DNA of 64,000 nucleotides from Flavipsychrobacter sp. (GTDB taxonomy: Bacteria; Bacteroidota; Bacteroidia; Chitinophagales; Chitinophagaceae). Positions 16,161 to 24,786 of this stretch are shown here, piece by piece. The stretch's first letter is position 1; every line of letters starts with the position of its first letter. The notes beneath the pieces are model-generated. The model made no database searches and was not told where the DNA came from. It saw nothing but the letters and a program-made list of their open reading frames with translations. The position numbers and the translations under genes are program-made. Location: contig JAEUVF010000017.1 in assembly GCA_016787265.1 (NCBI GenBank), forward strand, positions 1 to 64,000. Reading direction: 5' to 3'.

Positions 16161-17267
16161 ATGCAGGAGTTAGTTGACATATCAGAACGTTACCACCGGC
16201 AGGTACTATTAAAGGAGCTGGGTGTACAGGGGCAGCAACGATTGGCTGAAGCAAAGGTATTGGTGCTGGGATCAGGAGGGTTGGGTTGTCCGGCTTTGTT
16301 GTACCTGGCAGCAGCAGGAGTTGGAACCATTGGCATTGTTGATTTCGACAACGTATCGATGAGCAACTTACACCGGCAGGTGCTGTTTGGAACAGAAGAT
16401 ATTGGCCAGTTAAAAGTGCTGGTGGCGGAAAGAAAATTGAAAGCCATCAATCCGGAAATCAACATACTAACCTATCCGGTAAAATTGGATAATGCAGGTT
16501 GTCTCGAGTTGTTTGCCTCCTATGATATCATCCTCGATGGCACGGATAATTTTGCAACGCGGTATATGGTGAACGATGCCTGCGTGTTGTTGCAGAAACC
16601 GCTGGTATATGGGGCGGTTTCAAGATTCGAGGGACAGGTAGCAGTATTTGCAGCAGATAAAACAGGAGTCAACTATCGTGATCTTTTTCCGCAGCCGCCT
16701 GTGGAAGGCGAGGTCTTGAATTGTGCGGAAGCAGGTGTATTGGGTGTGTTACCCGGCATTATCGGCAGCATGCAGGCGAATGAAGTCATCAAGCTAATCA
16801 CGGGCATGGGGGAGGTGTTGAAGGATCAATTGTATACCTATCATGCATTGTATAACCAGCACCTGACATTGCAGTTATCGGTAGTGGAGGAAAACAGGAA
16901 AGGAATCCCGAAGAATGAGCAGGAATTTCTTCAAACCAATTATGAATGGTTATGTGGAATAGGGGTAGAGAAGATGGAAATTGAACAAGAACAATTTGAA
17001 GAGTTGATGGAGAAAGGGGAGCTAACGGTGATCGATGTGCGCGAAGAAAACGAGCTGCCTGCAATCAGTTTCGTGGAGCATGTAAAAATGCCCTTATCCG
17101 GATTGAAAGAACAATTGGAAAAAATAGAAGGCGAAACCGTCGTATTCATTTGTCAGTCGGGCAAACGCAGTCTGCAGGCCGCGAAATTGCTGGCGGCTAT
17201 CAATGCGCGAATCAACATTTACAGTTTAAAGGGTGGAGTCCTTAATTGGAAATCTAAAATCAGTTGA
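16161..17267 (+). CDS. moeB: MoaD-activating adenylyltransferase with rhodanese domain (MoeB-like)
   Basis: The 368-residue protein has an N-terminal ThiF/MoeB domain (residues 10-240; nucleotide-binding GSGGLGCPALLYLAAAG near 38; DGTDNFATRYMVNDAC near 125; CAEAGVLGVLP near 188) and a C-terminal rhodanese domain (about 275-366). The rhodanese active-site Cys is in FICQSGKRS. It activates the MoaD C-terminus and, through rhodanese, supplies sulfur. The usual CxxC zinc ligands of MoeB are not visible, as in several fused homologues. The moaE ATG follows the stop immediately. Confidence 0.92.
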   Translation: MQELVDISERYHRQVLLKELGVQGQQRLAEAKVLVLGSGGLGCPALLYLAAAGVGTIGIVDFDNVSMSNLHRQVLFGTEDIGQLKVLVAERKLKAINPEINILTYPVKLDNAGCLELFASYDIILDGTDNFATRYMVNDACVLLQKPLVYGAVSRFEGQVAVFAADKTGVNYRDLFPQPPVEGEVLNCAEAGVLGVLPGIIGSMQANEVIKLITGMGEVLKDQLYTYHALYNQHLTLQLSVVEENRKGIPKNEQEFLQTNYEWLCGIGVEKMEIEQEQFEELMEKGELTVIDVREENELPAISFVEHVKMPLSGLKEQLEKIEGETVVFICQSGKRSLQAAKLLAAINARINIYSLKGGVLNWKSKIS

Positions 17268-17268
17268 A

Positions 17269-17712
17269 ATGAAAGAACGTAAACCCAGGCAGATTTTTGT
17301 ACAAGGTGCAATCTCGCCGGCATTTATAGCAGAGAGTATTCAGAAGCATAGTACGCGTCATGATATTGGAGGGCATAGTATCTTCCTGGGACAGGTGCGT
17401 GCTGATATCATCAATGAAAAGCCGGTAGCTGCTATTGAGTACACTACCTATGAAGAGATGGCATTGGAGAAAATGTTTGAGATCCGGGAAGCGATATTTG
17501 CTAAGTATGACTTAACCTGCATGCATGTGTATCACAGTCTGGGTAAGGTAGGGGCAGGTGAAATTTGTCTCTTTGTATTTACCTCTTCCAAACATCGCCG
17601 AATGGCAATCGATGCCTGTACGGAATTGGTGGAGAAGATCAAACACGAATTGCCGGTATGGGGCAAGGAATTATTTGAAGACGAATCCTATCAGTGGAAG
17701 GAAAATAAATAA
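17269..17712 (+). CDS. moaE: Molybdopterin synthase catalytic subunit MoaE
   Basis: A 147-residue MoaE with GGHSIFLGQVRAD near residue 32, YEEMA near 63 and the conserved SSKHRRMAIDACTELVEKIK near 104. It forms the heterotetramer with MoaD that converts precursor Z into molybdopterin. I chose the ATG at 17269; an upstream in-frame GTG at 17233 would overlap the preceding gene and adds residues not found in the family. The stop is 9 bp before moaCB. Confidence 0.93.
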   Translation: MKERKPRQIFVQGAISPAFIAESIQKHSTRHDIGGHSIFLGQVRADIINEKPVAAIEYTTYEEMALEKMFEIREAIFAKYDLTCMHVYHSLGKVGAGEICLFVFTSSKHRRMAIDACTELVEKIKHELPVWGKELFEDESYQWKENK

Positions 17713-17721
17713 GGAATAATC

Positions 17722-18633
17722 ATGGTTAACATCACGCATAAATCGAGTTCACTGCGCCAGGCAATTGCCACGGCTATATTGAGGGTATCCAGTCAGGCTA
17801 CAATTGATGCAATTTTACAGAAGCAGGTACCCAAGGGCGATGTATTTGAGTTCTCCCGTGCGGCGGGTTTGCTGGCCATCAAGAAAACCAGTGATGTGAT
17901 ACCTGATTGTCATCCACTTCCCATTGAATATGCGGCCATTACGCATCGGGTGGAGGGATTGGATATTATTATTTCTGTGGAGGTGAGAACGATTTATAAA
18001 ACAGGTGTGGAAGTGGAAGCCATGCATGGAGCATCTGTGGTGGCCTTGACCATGTACGATATGCTGAAGCCGATTGATAAATCCATCGAGATAAGCACTA
18101 TCAAACTGGAGGAGAAAAAAGGCGGTAAGACAGATTTCCGGTATGAGATGCCGGATACGGTGAAGACTGCTGTGGTAACCTGTTCTGATGGTGTGGCCTC
18201 CGGAACCTATCCAGACCGCACAGGGGATCTGATTGAAAGCAAGCTGGGGCAATACAAGATTCAGGGTGTCTTACGGGCAGCTATATTCGATGATTTTGAA
18301 ACCATCCAGGCCAAGGTGAAAGAACTGAAGGATGCGGGCATACGGCTGGCCATCTTCACAGGAGGAACCGGATTATCCCCCCGCGATGTAACTCCCGATG
18401 CCATTGCGCCCCTGCTGGACCGCGAGATACCCGGCATCATGGAAGCAGCCCGGAATTACGGGCAGCAGCGCATGCCTTATGCCATGCTCTCCAGGGGCGT
18501 GGCAGGCTTCATTGGTGATATGCTGGTACTCACTTTCCCTGGCTCACCCAGAGGCAGTGAAGAAAGCATAGATGCCTTATTCCCGGCGATACTGCATGTA
18601 TTTAAGGTAACAGAGGGTGTGCGGCATTCCTGA
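17722..18633 (+). CDS. moaCB: Bifunctional MoaC-MoaB molybdenum cofactor protein
   Basis: A 303-residue fusion. Residues 1-145 are MoaC (cyclic pyranopterin monophosphate synthase) with KKTSDVIPDCHPLPI and EAMHGASVVALTMYDMLK. Residues 150-303 are MoaB/Mog-like (TCSDGVASGTYPDRTG; IFTGGTGLSPRDVTPDAI; FPGSPRGSEES), which adenylylates molybdopterin for MoeA. The fusion is common in Bacteroidota. It completes the set moaA, moaC, moaD, moaE, moeB, moaB, moeA and mocA. The DNA directly after its stop already reads as an internal fragment of another gene, so this is the right boundary of the cluster. Confidence 0.93.
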   Translation: MVNITHKSSSLRQAIATAILRVSSQATIDAILQKQVPKGDVFEFSRAAGLLAIKKTSDVIPDCHPLPIEYAAITHRVEGLDIIISVEVRTIYKTGVEVEAMHGASVVALTMYDMLKPIDKSIEISTIKLEEKKGGKTDFRYEMPDTVKTAVVTCSDGVASGTYPDRTGDLIESKLGQYKIQGVLRAAIFDDFETIQAKVKELKDAGIRLAIFTGGTGLSPRDVTPDAIAPLLDREIPGIMEAARNYGQQRMPYAMLSRGVAGFIGDMLVLTFPGSPRGSEESIDALFPAILHVFKVTEGVRHS

Positions 18634-19040
18634 GGGGGTGCTTAAAACAGGTTGCTATTCCGCAGTATGGTTGGGTAAAAGCAATTCGAACTTCGTTGGG
18701 CATGTCAATGCAGCAATTGGGTAACAAATTGGGCATTTCCAAACAGGGGGTTTTGGATCTGGAGAGGAGGGAAAAAGATGGATCTATAACAATTAAATCC
18801 CTGAAGGAAGTAGCAAGGGCATTGGATATGCAATTGGTATATGGATTTATTCCAAATGATGGTTCATTGGATTCCCTGATTGAGAAACGGGCGATTGAAC
18901 TGGCAACCAAAATTGTATTGCGGACTGCAACTACTATGGAGTTAGAAGATCAGGCTAATTCAAAGGAAAGAATTGAAAAGGCAATTCGGGAGCGTGCCAA
19001 TGAGATAAAGAAAGAAATACCTAAAATTTTATGGGATTAG
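18633..19040 (+). pseudogene. Mobile mystery protein A, 5'-truncated
   Basis: The frame ending at 19040 encodes a helix-turn-helix protein with the features of mobile mystery protein A: QLGNKLGISKQGVLDLERRE, then LVYGFIP and MELEDQ. The family motif GWVKAIR is still encoded upstream (about 18669-18690), but no start codon precedes it, and the first usable starts (TTG 18696, ATG 18702) lie after it. The frame becomes recognisable right at the moaCB stop. The N-terminal roughly 25-30 residues are therefore missing, which points to a recombination endpoint at about 18,633. It overlaps the start of the partner remnant at 19031. Confidence 0.75.
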
Positions 19041-19214
19041 AGTTTGACAGTTCGGAAGGCCAAACTCCATGATAATATTTATAGGCAACCTGTTTTTACC
19101 TGGGGATCAAATAACTTCTCTGGCAAAAAAGATCCGAGGACTGTATATCTGAAAGCTCTTAAAGAGGCTGATAGAGGTGCATATGAATTGTTACTTGCTT
19201 TTGCGCGATCCTGA
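19031..19214 (+). pseudogene. Mobile mystery protein B (Fic-family) remnant with large internal deletion
   Basis: An ATG at 19031 overlaps the end of the protein A frame and encodes the usual beginning of mobile mystery protein B, MGLEFDSSEGQTP, then hits TGA at 19070. A different frame continues with the family's usual C-terminus: PVFTWGSNNF, then a segment reading TVYLKALKEADRG, ending LLLAFARS and a stop at 19212-19214. The central part, where the Fic motif would be, is absent. The partner pair is therefore dead, and the region is a scar of a mobile module. Confidence 0.7.
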
Positions 19215-19310
19215 TATAGGCTTAATAACAATATTCATATTTCTGGTAATACTGATTTTACTATTACTATTTTACGGAATACCTGGCACTAACAATAACA
19301 TTAAAGAGGC

Positions 19311-19859
19311 CTATCGATCCCGTTCCAGGTGAATTTGAAATCCAATGGAAGCTCGCACACCATTATTGCTACTGGTTGACGCTTGATATCCTGTATACCC
19401 TATTAGCAATTCCATTGCCACACTGGAATTAAAGAATACGGCCGGCCCAGCGGAAAAACTGTAAGAAGTATACCTGTTTTTTAAAGCGTTTTGGTTAGTT
19501 GATGTCATATTAAAAGCCACACGAGCATCAGAAACAACATTTATTCTACTATCTGTATTTAAAAAATAATAACGAATAAATGGGCCAATCCCTAAAGTGG
19601 TAACACGTGTTTTTGAACTTATTTTAGAAACGTTGTAGATTAGATCAAATTCAATACCACCTGCTAACTTATCAATAAAAAAATAACCTACGTTTGGCTT
19701 CCCTTGAAATACAGTTGAACTAATCTCAATTTGATCCGTTGTTGTCTTTGAATGATCGAACGATAGTTGACCACCCATCAACCAATTATTTTTAGTTATT
19801 TGTGAATAGCCTTTACTTGAATAAAGTAATATTAAAATGATACAATAATTGAACTTCAT
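19311..19859 (-). CDS. Outer-membrane beta-barrel protein
   Basis: A 182-residue protein with an N-terminal signal peptide (about residues 1-19, ending YSQ) followed by alternating amphipathic strands such as VGYFFIDKLAGGIEFDL and GIGPFIRYYF, ending in a strand (RASIGFQIHL). This is the pattern of small 8-stranded OmpW/OmpX-type barrels. No specific function can be assigned. The gene is AT-rich relative to the cox cluster and stands alone. Confidence 0.65.
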   Translation of the reverse strand: MKFNYCIILILLYSSKGYSQITKNNWLMGGQLSFDHSKTTTDQIEISSTVFQGKPNVGYFFIDKLAGGIEFDLIYNVSKISSKTRVTTLGIGPFIRYYFLNTDSRINVVSDARVAFNMTSTNQNALKNRYTSYSFSAGPAVFFNSSVAMELLIGYTGYQASTSSNNGVRASIGFQIHLERDR

Positions 19860-20141
19860 AATATTTTGTAGTTAGGACAATGACTATTAATAGCGAAATA
19901 AGTCAGTCAGGTAATTGCATAATAATGAATATAAACAGATATTTATTTTCGGGTATACCTCAATGTGGTAATCTCCTAACTGCATCCATTGAAATCAACA
20001 TAATTCATAGTAATATTTAAAGAATTGCTACGAAAAAAACATTTTGTGTTTAAGTTTAAAGCAGATAGAGATGTGTTCTGGGCTAGTTTTGAATATTTCG
20101 ATCTATCGTTCGTTATCTTTTTACTGTCTTGATAGTGTTGC

Positions 20142-20570
20142 TTATTTCCGTAGCAAATAAACCTCATTTATCATTTCAGCTTTTATTCCGTTAAAGATGA
20201 TATCTGCTATTCTGCCGTATTGATCATTCTTGCAGCAATCGTTTTTAACATAGTCATATCTCATTACAAGTGTGTCGGAATCCTGTGCTGAAAGGCGGAG
20301 GAAAAAAGTATCGACTGGAAATAATAGAGTAGATTGGATTTTTTCATTTACGAAAAAAGAATAATTAGCCCTGTATCCGGGGATATTAGTAGTCAGGTAC
20401 ACTGAATCCGGATGATACAGAGCCGTTGGACCGAAAATTAAATTATTACCGGAGTTTTTATCAATGAGTTCCAGTTCAAAATTGTCAGTGCACCTTTCAT
20501 CCGAATCAAAACATTTATTGCAAGTCGGAAATGCTGATAAGAGAATGAAGAGGCAGGTAATTTTGAGCAT
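20142..20570 (-). CDS. Putative lipoprotein of unknown function
   Basis: A 142-residue protein with a short hydrophobic leader and Cys17 in a lipobox-like setting (LSAFPTC), then a Cys-rich N-terminal segment (CNKCFDSDERC) and a beta-rich body that includes a DCCKND motif. I do not recognise the family. It lies 17 bp downstream of the large secreted-protein gene on the same strand, so the two may be co-transcribed. The 280 bases after it, to the barrel-protein gene, contain no convincing gene. Confidence 0.55.
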   Translation of the reverse strand: MLKITCLFILLSAFPTCNKCFDSDERCTDNFELELIDKNSGNNLIFGPTALYHPDSVYLTTNIPGYRANYSFFVNEKIQSTLLFPVDTFFLRLSAQDSDTLVMRYDYVKNDCCKNDQYGRIADIIFNGIKAEMINEVYLLRK

Positions 20571-20587
20571 TATTAAAAATAAACAAT

Positions 20588-23182
20588 TTATTTAACTATC
20601 ATTAGCAATCCTTTTATATGTTGCCTGGTTTCTCCGGGAAAAGCATATTCGCAGCTATAGCTGAAGACATCATTATTTTGAAGTTTTTCTTTTATGGTTC
20701 CATTCCATCCCACTTCCGGTTTTTCGGTTTGGAAAATCAGTTGTCCCCATCTATTGAAGATGGATAGCCGGTAGAAGCTAAGGCTGCCCTGCACGACAGG
20801 TTTAAAGTGATCGTTTCGGTGGTCATTGTTGGGTGAAAATACATTCGGAAAAACGATGCGTTGCCTGCAGGTTTCCATTGTAATAAAACTGGTGTCTGAA
20901 GATTGGCAATTGTTGGAATCTATCCCGGTTAGGATATAGGCACCGGTTTGATTGATGCGGATTGTTGGATTTGTTTCCCCTGTATTCCATTGGTAGGATT
21001 TAAATGTTGTAGTACTGGATAAGGAGACTACTTCTTCTTTGCATACTTTAAAACCATCGGGTAAAAAATCCTTTTTGATCGGATGCACCTTAATCTCAAA
21101 ACTATCTGTCAGTAAACAATTAAATGCATTCCTGTATTGAGCTGTATAAAGGATTGAGGTGTCCGGTAAAGCCCTTGCAGTAGCATCGGTCGATTCAATT
21201 AGGTGCTGCTGTGGCAACCAGGAAATGGGTGTATGTATAGCATTGCTTTGTAATGTTAGGATATCCAGCTGGCAGCGCTCATGGAATTCCTTTTTACCCT
21301 TCCCGCCATCCAGAACAGTAATTCGATGGTTATATGATTCATTGCAAAAGGAGGAATAGGTAAGTGCCAGCGTCCCCGGGGCGGTAATTGTAAACAAACT
21401 ATCCGTAGATCCATCCGACCAATGATAGGATTTGAACCAGGAACCCGGACTTACAACCAACGTATCACCCGGGCATAAACGTTCTTCTTCTTTTATCTCC
21501 TGTTTTCCGTTGAACAATTGAATAACAAGTGTGTCGGACAACGGTGTGCAATCTTGCAATTGAGCGATAAGCGTTATTGTTCGGGGTCCTCTAAAATCAG
21601 TTTTGAACCGTACTTCAACTACAGAGTCGTTCACCTGGTGAAACAGGCCAAATTGACTGGAATCTGTGATAAATTGAACTCTTTTTGAACAATTCTCATT
21701 GAGTTTAGCGAGGTACTGATAAGACTGCTCCAATTGACAGATGGTATCTTTACCAGTTAACCGGATTCGATTGCACTGGTTTATTTCCTGGCATTTGTTA
21801 ATGGAGGTAAACTGCAGATTAGAGCTGGTTAATGGAATTGGTACGGCATTCGATATATTATTAAGAATTACCGGGATTTGATCGCCGGACGCAAGGAGAG
21901 AAAATGGTTTCCAGGTAGAGGGTGCTATTGTATCGCTGCCAAGGCAGGACAAAGATGTTGCATCGCTTTTCTGCCATTGGAAAAATTCAATAGTGGGTTG
22001 ATTGTTTGTTTTATAACTCATACTAAGGGTAATGGCGCCTGTTGTTTTTGTAGAAAGTAATTGTCCCGCTTTCAAAAAATTTAAATTCAGTTGGATGCCC
22101 TCCAATTGTATGAGTCGTTGTCGATTCAGGGAGTTCGTGAGATCAATAGTGGAAAGTACAAAGTTGCCGGGACTATTGGAGGTTCTTGCAATATAGGTTA
22201 AGTCCTTACCGGATACAGCATGGGTGATGGAATTCAGGGTAAAGTCAGATGGCCTGGACAATAAAAATCCTTCTTTGAATTCTGCGTCTATAGAGAAAGA
22301 GGCAAGCAAATAAGCTCGTTCAGGAGAGGATTCACCGGTACTTCCATAGATGGTGTACCCATTGCTTGCGGGGCTGATTTTAAAAGCATGCCGGATAAAA
22401 CTAAAGCTGGTTACGCTAGCGTCATGAGGGAAGCAATATTTTTTGCGGTTCAGAAAAGCGCCTGTTTCAGGATCAATAGATGTTATAGAAATACTTCTGG
22501 GGTCTAGTCCCTGGCAGTAACCATCTGCAGCATGTGTCCAAACTTGTATTGAAGAAGAAAGGGTAACTCCCATCAGGTACATGGGACTACCTGCTTCAGC
22601 GGGCAGTGTCAGGTCCCAAATAAGGCTGCCTGATGGATCAATTTTTAGAATATGGGCTATATCAATAAGTTCTCCGTCTTTGGTTGCCGCATAGTCTGCT
22701 CCAAGGATTATGGAATTGTCGGAGCTAAGTTCAAGTGCGCTGATATCGAGCTGTAGTGTATTGGTATAATTTGAGCTCAATATATATTGATATTGCCAGA
22801 TCAGATTCCCTGATGATGTTAGTTTAGCAAGAACCAGTGAGTTGTTATTCAATGTGCCGGCAGCCAGCAGATCGCCGTTGCTGGAAGTACTTATTTTGAT
22901 GAAGTTCAGGTCAGGATAGGAAGTGGAAAATTGTTTGGCCCATTGAATTGCTCCCATTTTATCAATCCTAAGGATAAGTCCGTTTTGTCCAGCAGCGCTT
23001 GTGGGTTTAATCTGGCCGGTTAACAGTGTGGAATGATCTGCAAGGTTTTGTTGGTTTACAATCGTTACGTCGGAGGCATTCAGGGTAAACGATTTTCTGA
23101 AACTGGTATCCGAACAACTTTGGGCAGGAGAAGTAAGACACCAGCAATTCAAAAAGAACATCAGCCAGAATAAAATTCGCAT
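20588..23182 (-). CDS. Large secreted protein with gliding-motility (CHU_C, type IX type B) C-terminal domain
   Basis: The 864-residue protein begins with a signal peptide (about residues 1-20, cleaved after SPAQ), continues with a long beta-propeller-like region (repeated LRIDKMGAIQWAKQF / LTSSGNLIWQYQ type blades), then Ig-like PKD segments with CPGDTLVVSPG and CKEEVVSL. It ends in the CHU_C domain: FPNVFSPNNDHRNDHFKP, then YRLSIFNRWGQLIFQT and W-N-G. That domain directs export by the type IX system and surface attachment through the type B route. The cargo function is unknown. Confidence 0.85.
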   Translation of the reverse strand: MRILFWLMFFLNCWCLTSPAQSCSDTSFRKSFTLNASDVTIVNQQNLADHSTLLTGQIKPTSAAGQNGLILRIDKMGAIQWAKQFSTSYPDLNFIKISTSSNGDLLAAGTLNNNSLVLAKLTSSGNLIWQYQYILSSNYTNTLQLDISALELSSDNSIILGADYAATKDGELIDIAHILKIDPSGSLIWDLTLPAEAGSPMYLMGVTLSSSIQVWTHAADGYCQGLDPRSISITSIDPETGAFLNRKKYCFPHDASVTSFSFIRHAFKISPASNGYTIYGSTGESSPERAYLLASFSIDAEFKEGFLLSRPSDFTLNSITHAVSGKDLTYIARTSNSPGNFVLSTIDLTNSLNRQRLIQLEGIQLNLNFLKAGQLLSTKTTGAITLSMSYKTNNQPTIEFFQWQKSDATSLSCLGSDTIAPSTWKPFSLLASGDQIPVILNNISNAVPIPLTSSNLQFTSINKCQEINQCNRIRLTGKDTICQLEQSYQYLAKLNENCSKRVQFITDSSQFGLFHQVNDSVVEVRFKTDFRGPRTITLIAQLQDCTPLSDTLVIQLFNGKQEIKEEERLCPGDTLVVSPGSWFKSYHWSDGSTDSLFTITAPGTLALTYSSFCNESYNHRITVLDGGKGKKEFHERCQLDILTLQSNAIHTPISWLPQQHLIESTDATARALPDTSILYTAQYRNAFNCLLTDSFEIKVHPIKKDFLPDGFKVCKEEVVSLSSTTTFKSYQWNTGETNPTIRINQTGAYILTGIDSNNCQSSDTSFITMETCRQRIVFPNVFSPNNDHRNDHFKPVVQGSLSFYRLSIFNRWGQLIFQTEKPEVGWNGTIKEKLQNNDVFSYSCEYAFPGETRQHIKGLLMIVK

Positions 23183-23257
23183 GCATTCAGAGATAAGGAA
23201 GGCTAATAAAGTAAATTTCTGCCATAACTGCTACTGAAGGGCTCCAGTTCAGTTTCT

Positions 23258-24721
23258 TTACTGAACTAGGCCGGGTGTACCATATCCTTTAGAAGCATCA
23301 TCGATAACCAATACCCAGTCCTTGCCGGATTTGGGAGGAGTCAATAGAAGTTTGGTTTTCCGAATTTTTTTAAATGCGTGAGAAGCAGTGCCTGTTCTTA
23401 CATCATACCACCAGATATTTTTTTCCTTCCCGTTTATTTGAGTGAGGTCGATTCGGACATCTTTATTTTCTGGTAAATAAATCAATGCAAAAGAACGGAT
23501 GGAGTCAACGCAACTTATTATTTTATCGGTATAATCAATTCCAGAACTGGAAATTATCAGCGTGGAATCTACTTTTCTGTTAAAGAATGGTCTGGATAAT
23601 AATAAATACTTCAGGTGTTTCATTTGTGTAGCAGCTTCTGACAGCATCGCTTTTTTTCATCCGATTAACGTATCTCCGAGATTAATCGTCGGGTACAGGT
23701 CCGGATTGACAAATTGCCATATCTGGTGATGTCCATAGGTAACCCCACATGCACCTGCGAAAATGCCCCTGTAAACCCTGGCTCTCACATCGTATGCAGT
23801 GAAGTAACCTCTTTGTTTGGTCCACTTACCATCCCATGGATTAACAGGATGATCTTCATAACAGGGTTCCATATCCAGCGTAGGTTTGGTAGGTGTGAGT
23901 GCAAGATCTTCCAGTACCCATTTCCAGGGTTCTGATTCTCTGGAACCATGACCAGATTGAAACGCATTCATGTCGAGCCAGGGTTCCTGGTGAACATAAT
24001 GACTGGAACGATAGGATCCACCTGATGGATGATAAGTAATAAAAGCCTCCTTACCCAATACAGTTTCTATGCCATCAGCCATGGCGCGCCAGATAGCTAC
24101 CTGGTTAAAAGCCTGGTTGATACCATTTGTCATTCTCTCATAAATGGCGGGCCGGTCGCCACCCAGAATCCAGATGATGTTTTTTTGAGCTGCATACCGT
24201 TTTGCCAAAATGCTGCCATAGGTTTTGGCATTCAGGCTGTCAAAGATAACCGGACCATCACCCCAGGAAGGTGTAACCTTATCACCCCAGGTTGGAAGCA
24301 ATCCAATATACATTTCATGTTTGGCAGCTTCTTCTATGGCAAAATCCACATGGTCCCAGTAATCGTATTCGTAGTCACTTAGGGTATCCTTACCAGGGGT
24401 AATTGATAAGTTGGCAGGATCTTCATTCACCAGCGGATAATCGCCATATCGATTGGCTTCCCGGATTCCATTGAACTCCGCCAAAGCAACTGCTTGCAGA
24501 ATATTAAATCCCTGGCTTTTTCGGGTTTGAATCAATAAACGAATTTCATCCCTGTTGAGCCGGTGAAACATTTCCCAATTGGTGTCTGCCAGCCAAAAGA
24601 AGGGCTGGTTGTCTATTGTCTGAAGATCCCTCTTGTTATTGGCAACTTTAATTTGACCATTAGTGCTATTGATAGATATCGCAAAAAGGAATGCCAGAAG
24701 CAACAGTTGACTGAATTTCAT
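23258..24721 (-). pseudogene. DUF4038 glycoside hydrolase (GH140-like) interrupted by an in-frame TGA
   Basis: One continuous frame of 487 codons is broken by a single TGA at codon 355 (23657-23659). The first 354 residues have a signal peptide and the DUF4038 TIM barrel: FFWLADTNWEMFHRL, then ILGGDRP and LDMEPCYEDHP. After the stop, KKAMLSEAATQMKHLKYLLL and a C-terminal collagen-binding-like domain continue in the same frame. Relatives keep a Trp next to that segment, so TGG to TGA is the simplest change. An ATG at 23647 could restart the C-terminal part, but it would lack a signal peptide. Relatives act on plant-type polysaccharides such as apiose side chains. Confidence 0.75.
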
Positions 24722-24786
24722 TTTTAATTCGTTAGATAAGGTATATTAATAAATGTAAATTAAAACATATTCATATTTTTATCCAA

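Noticed and set aside
19976..20167. 63-residue minus-strand open frame
   Set aside because: No motif or signal peptide; it overlaps the end of the lipoprotein gene and is AT-rich intergenic DNA.
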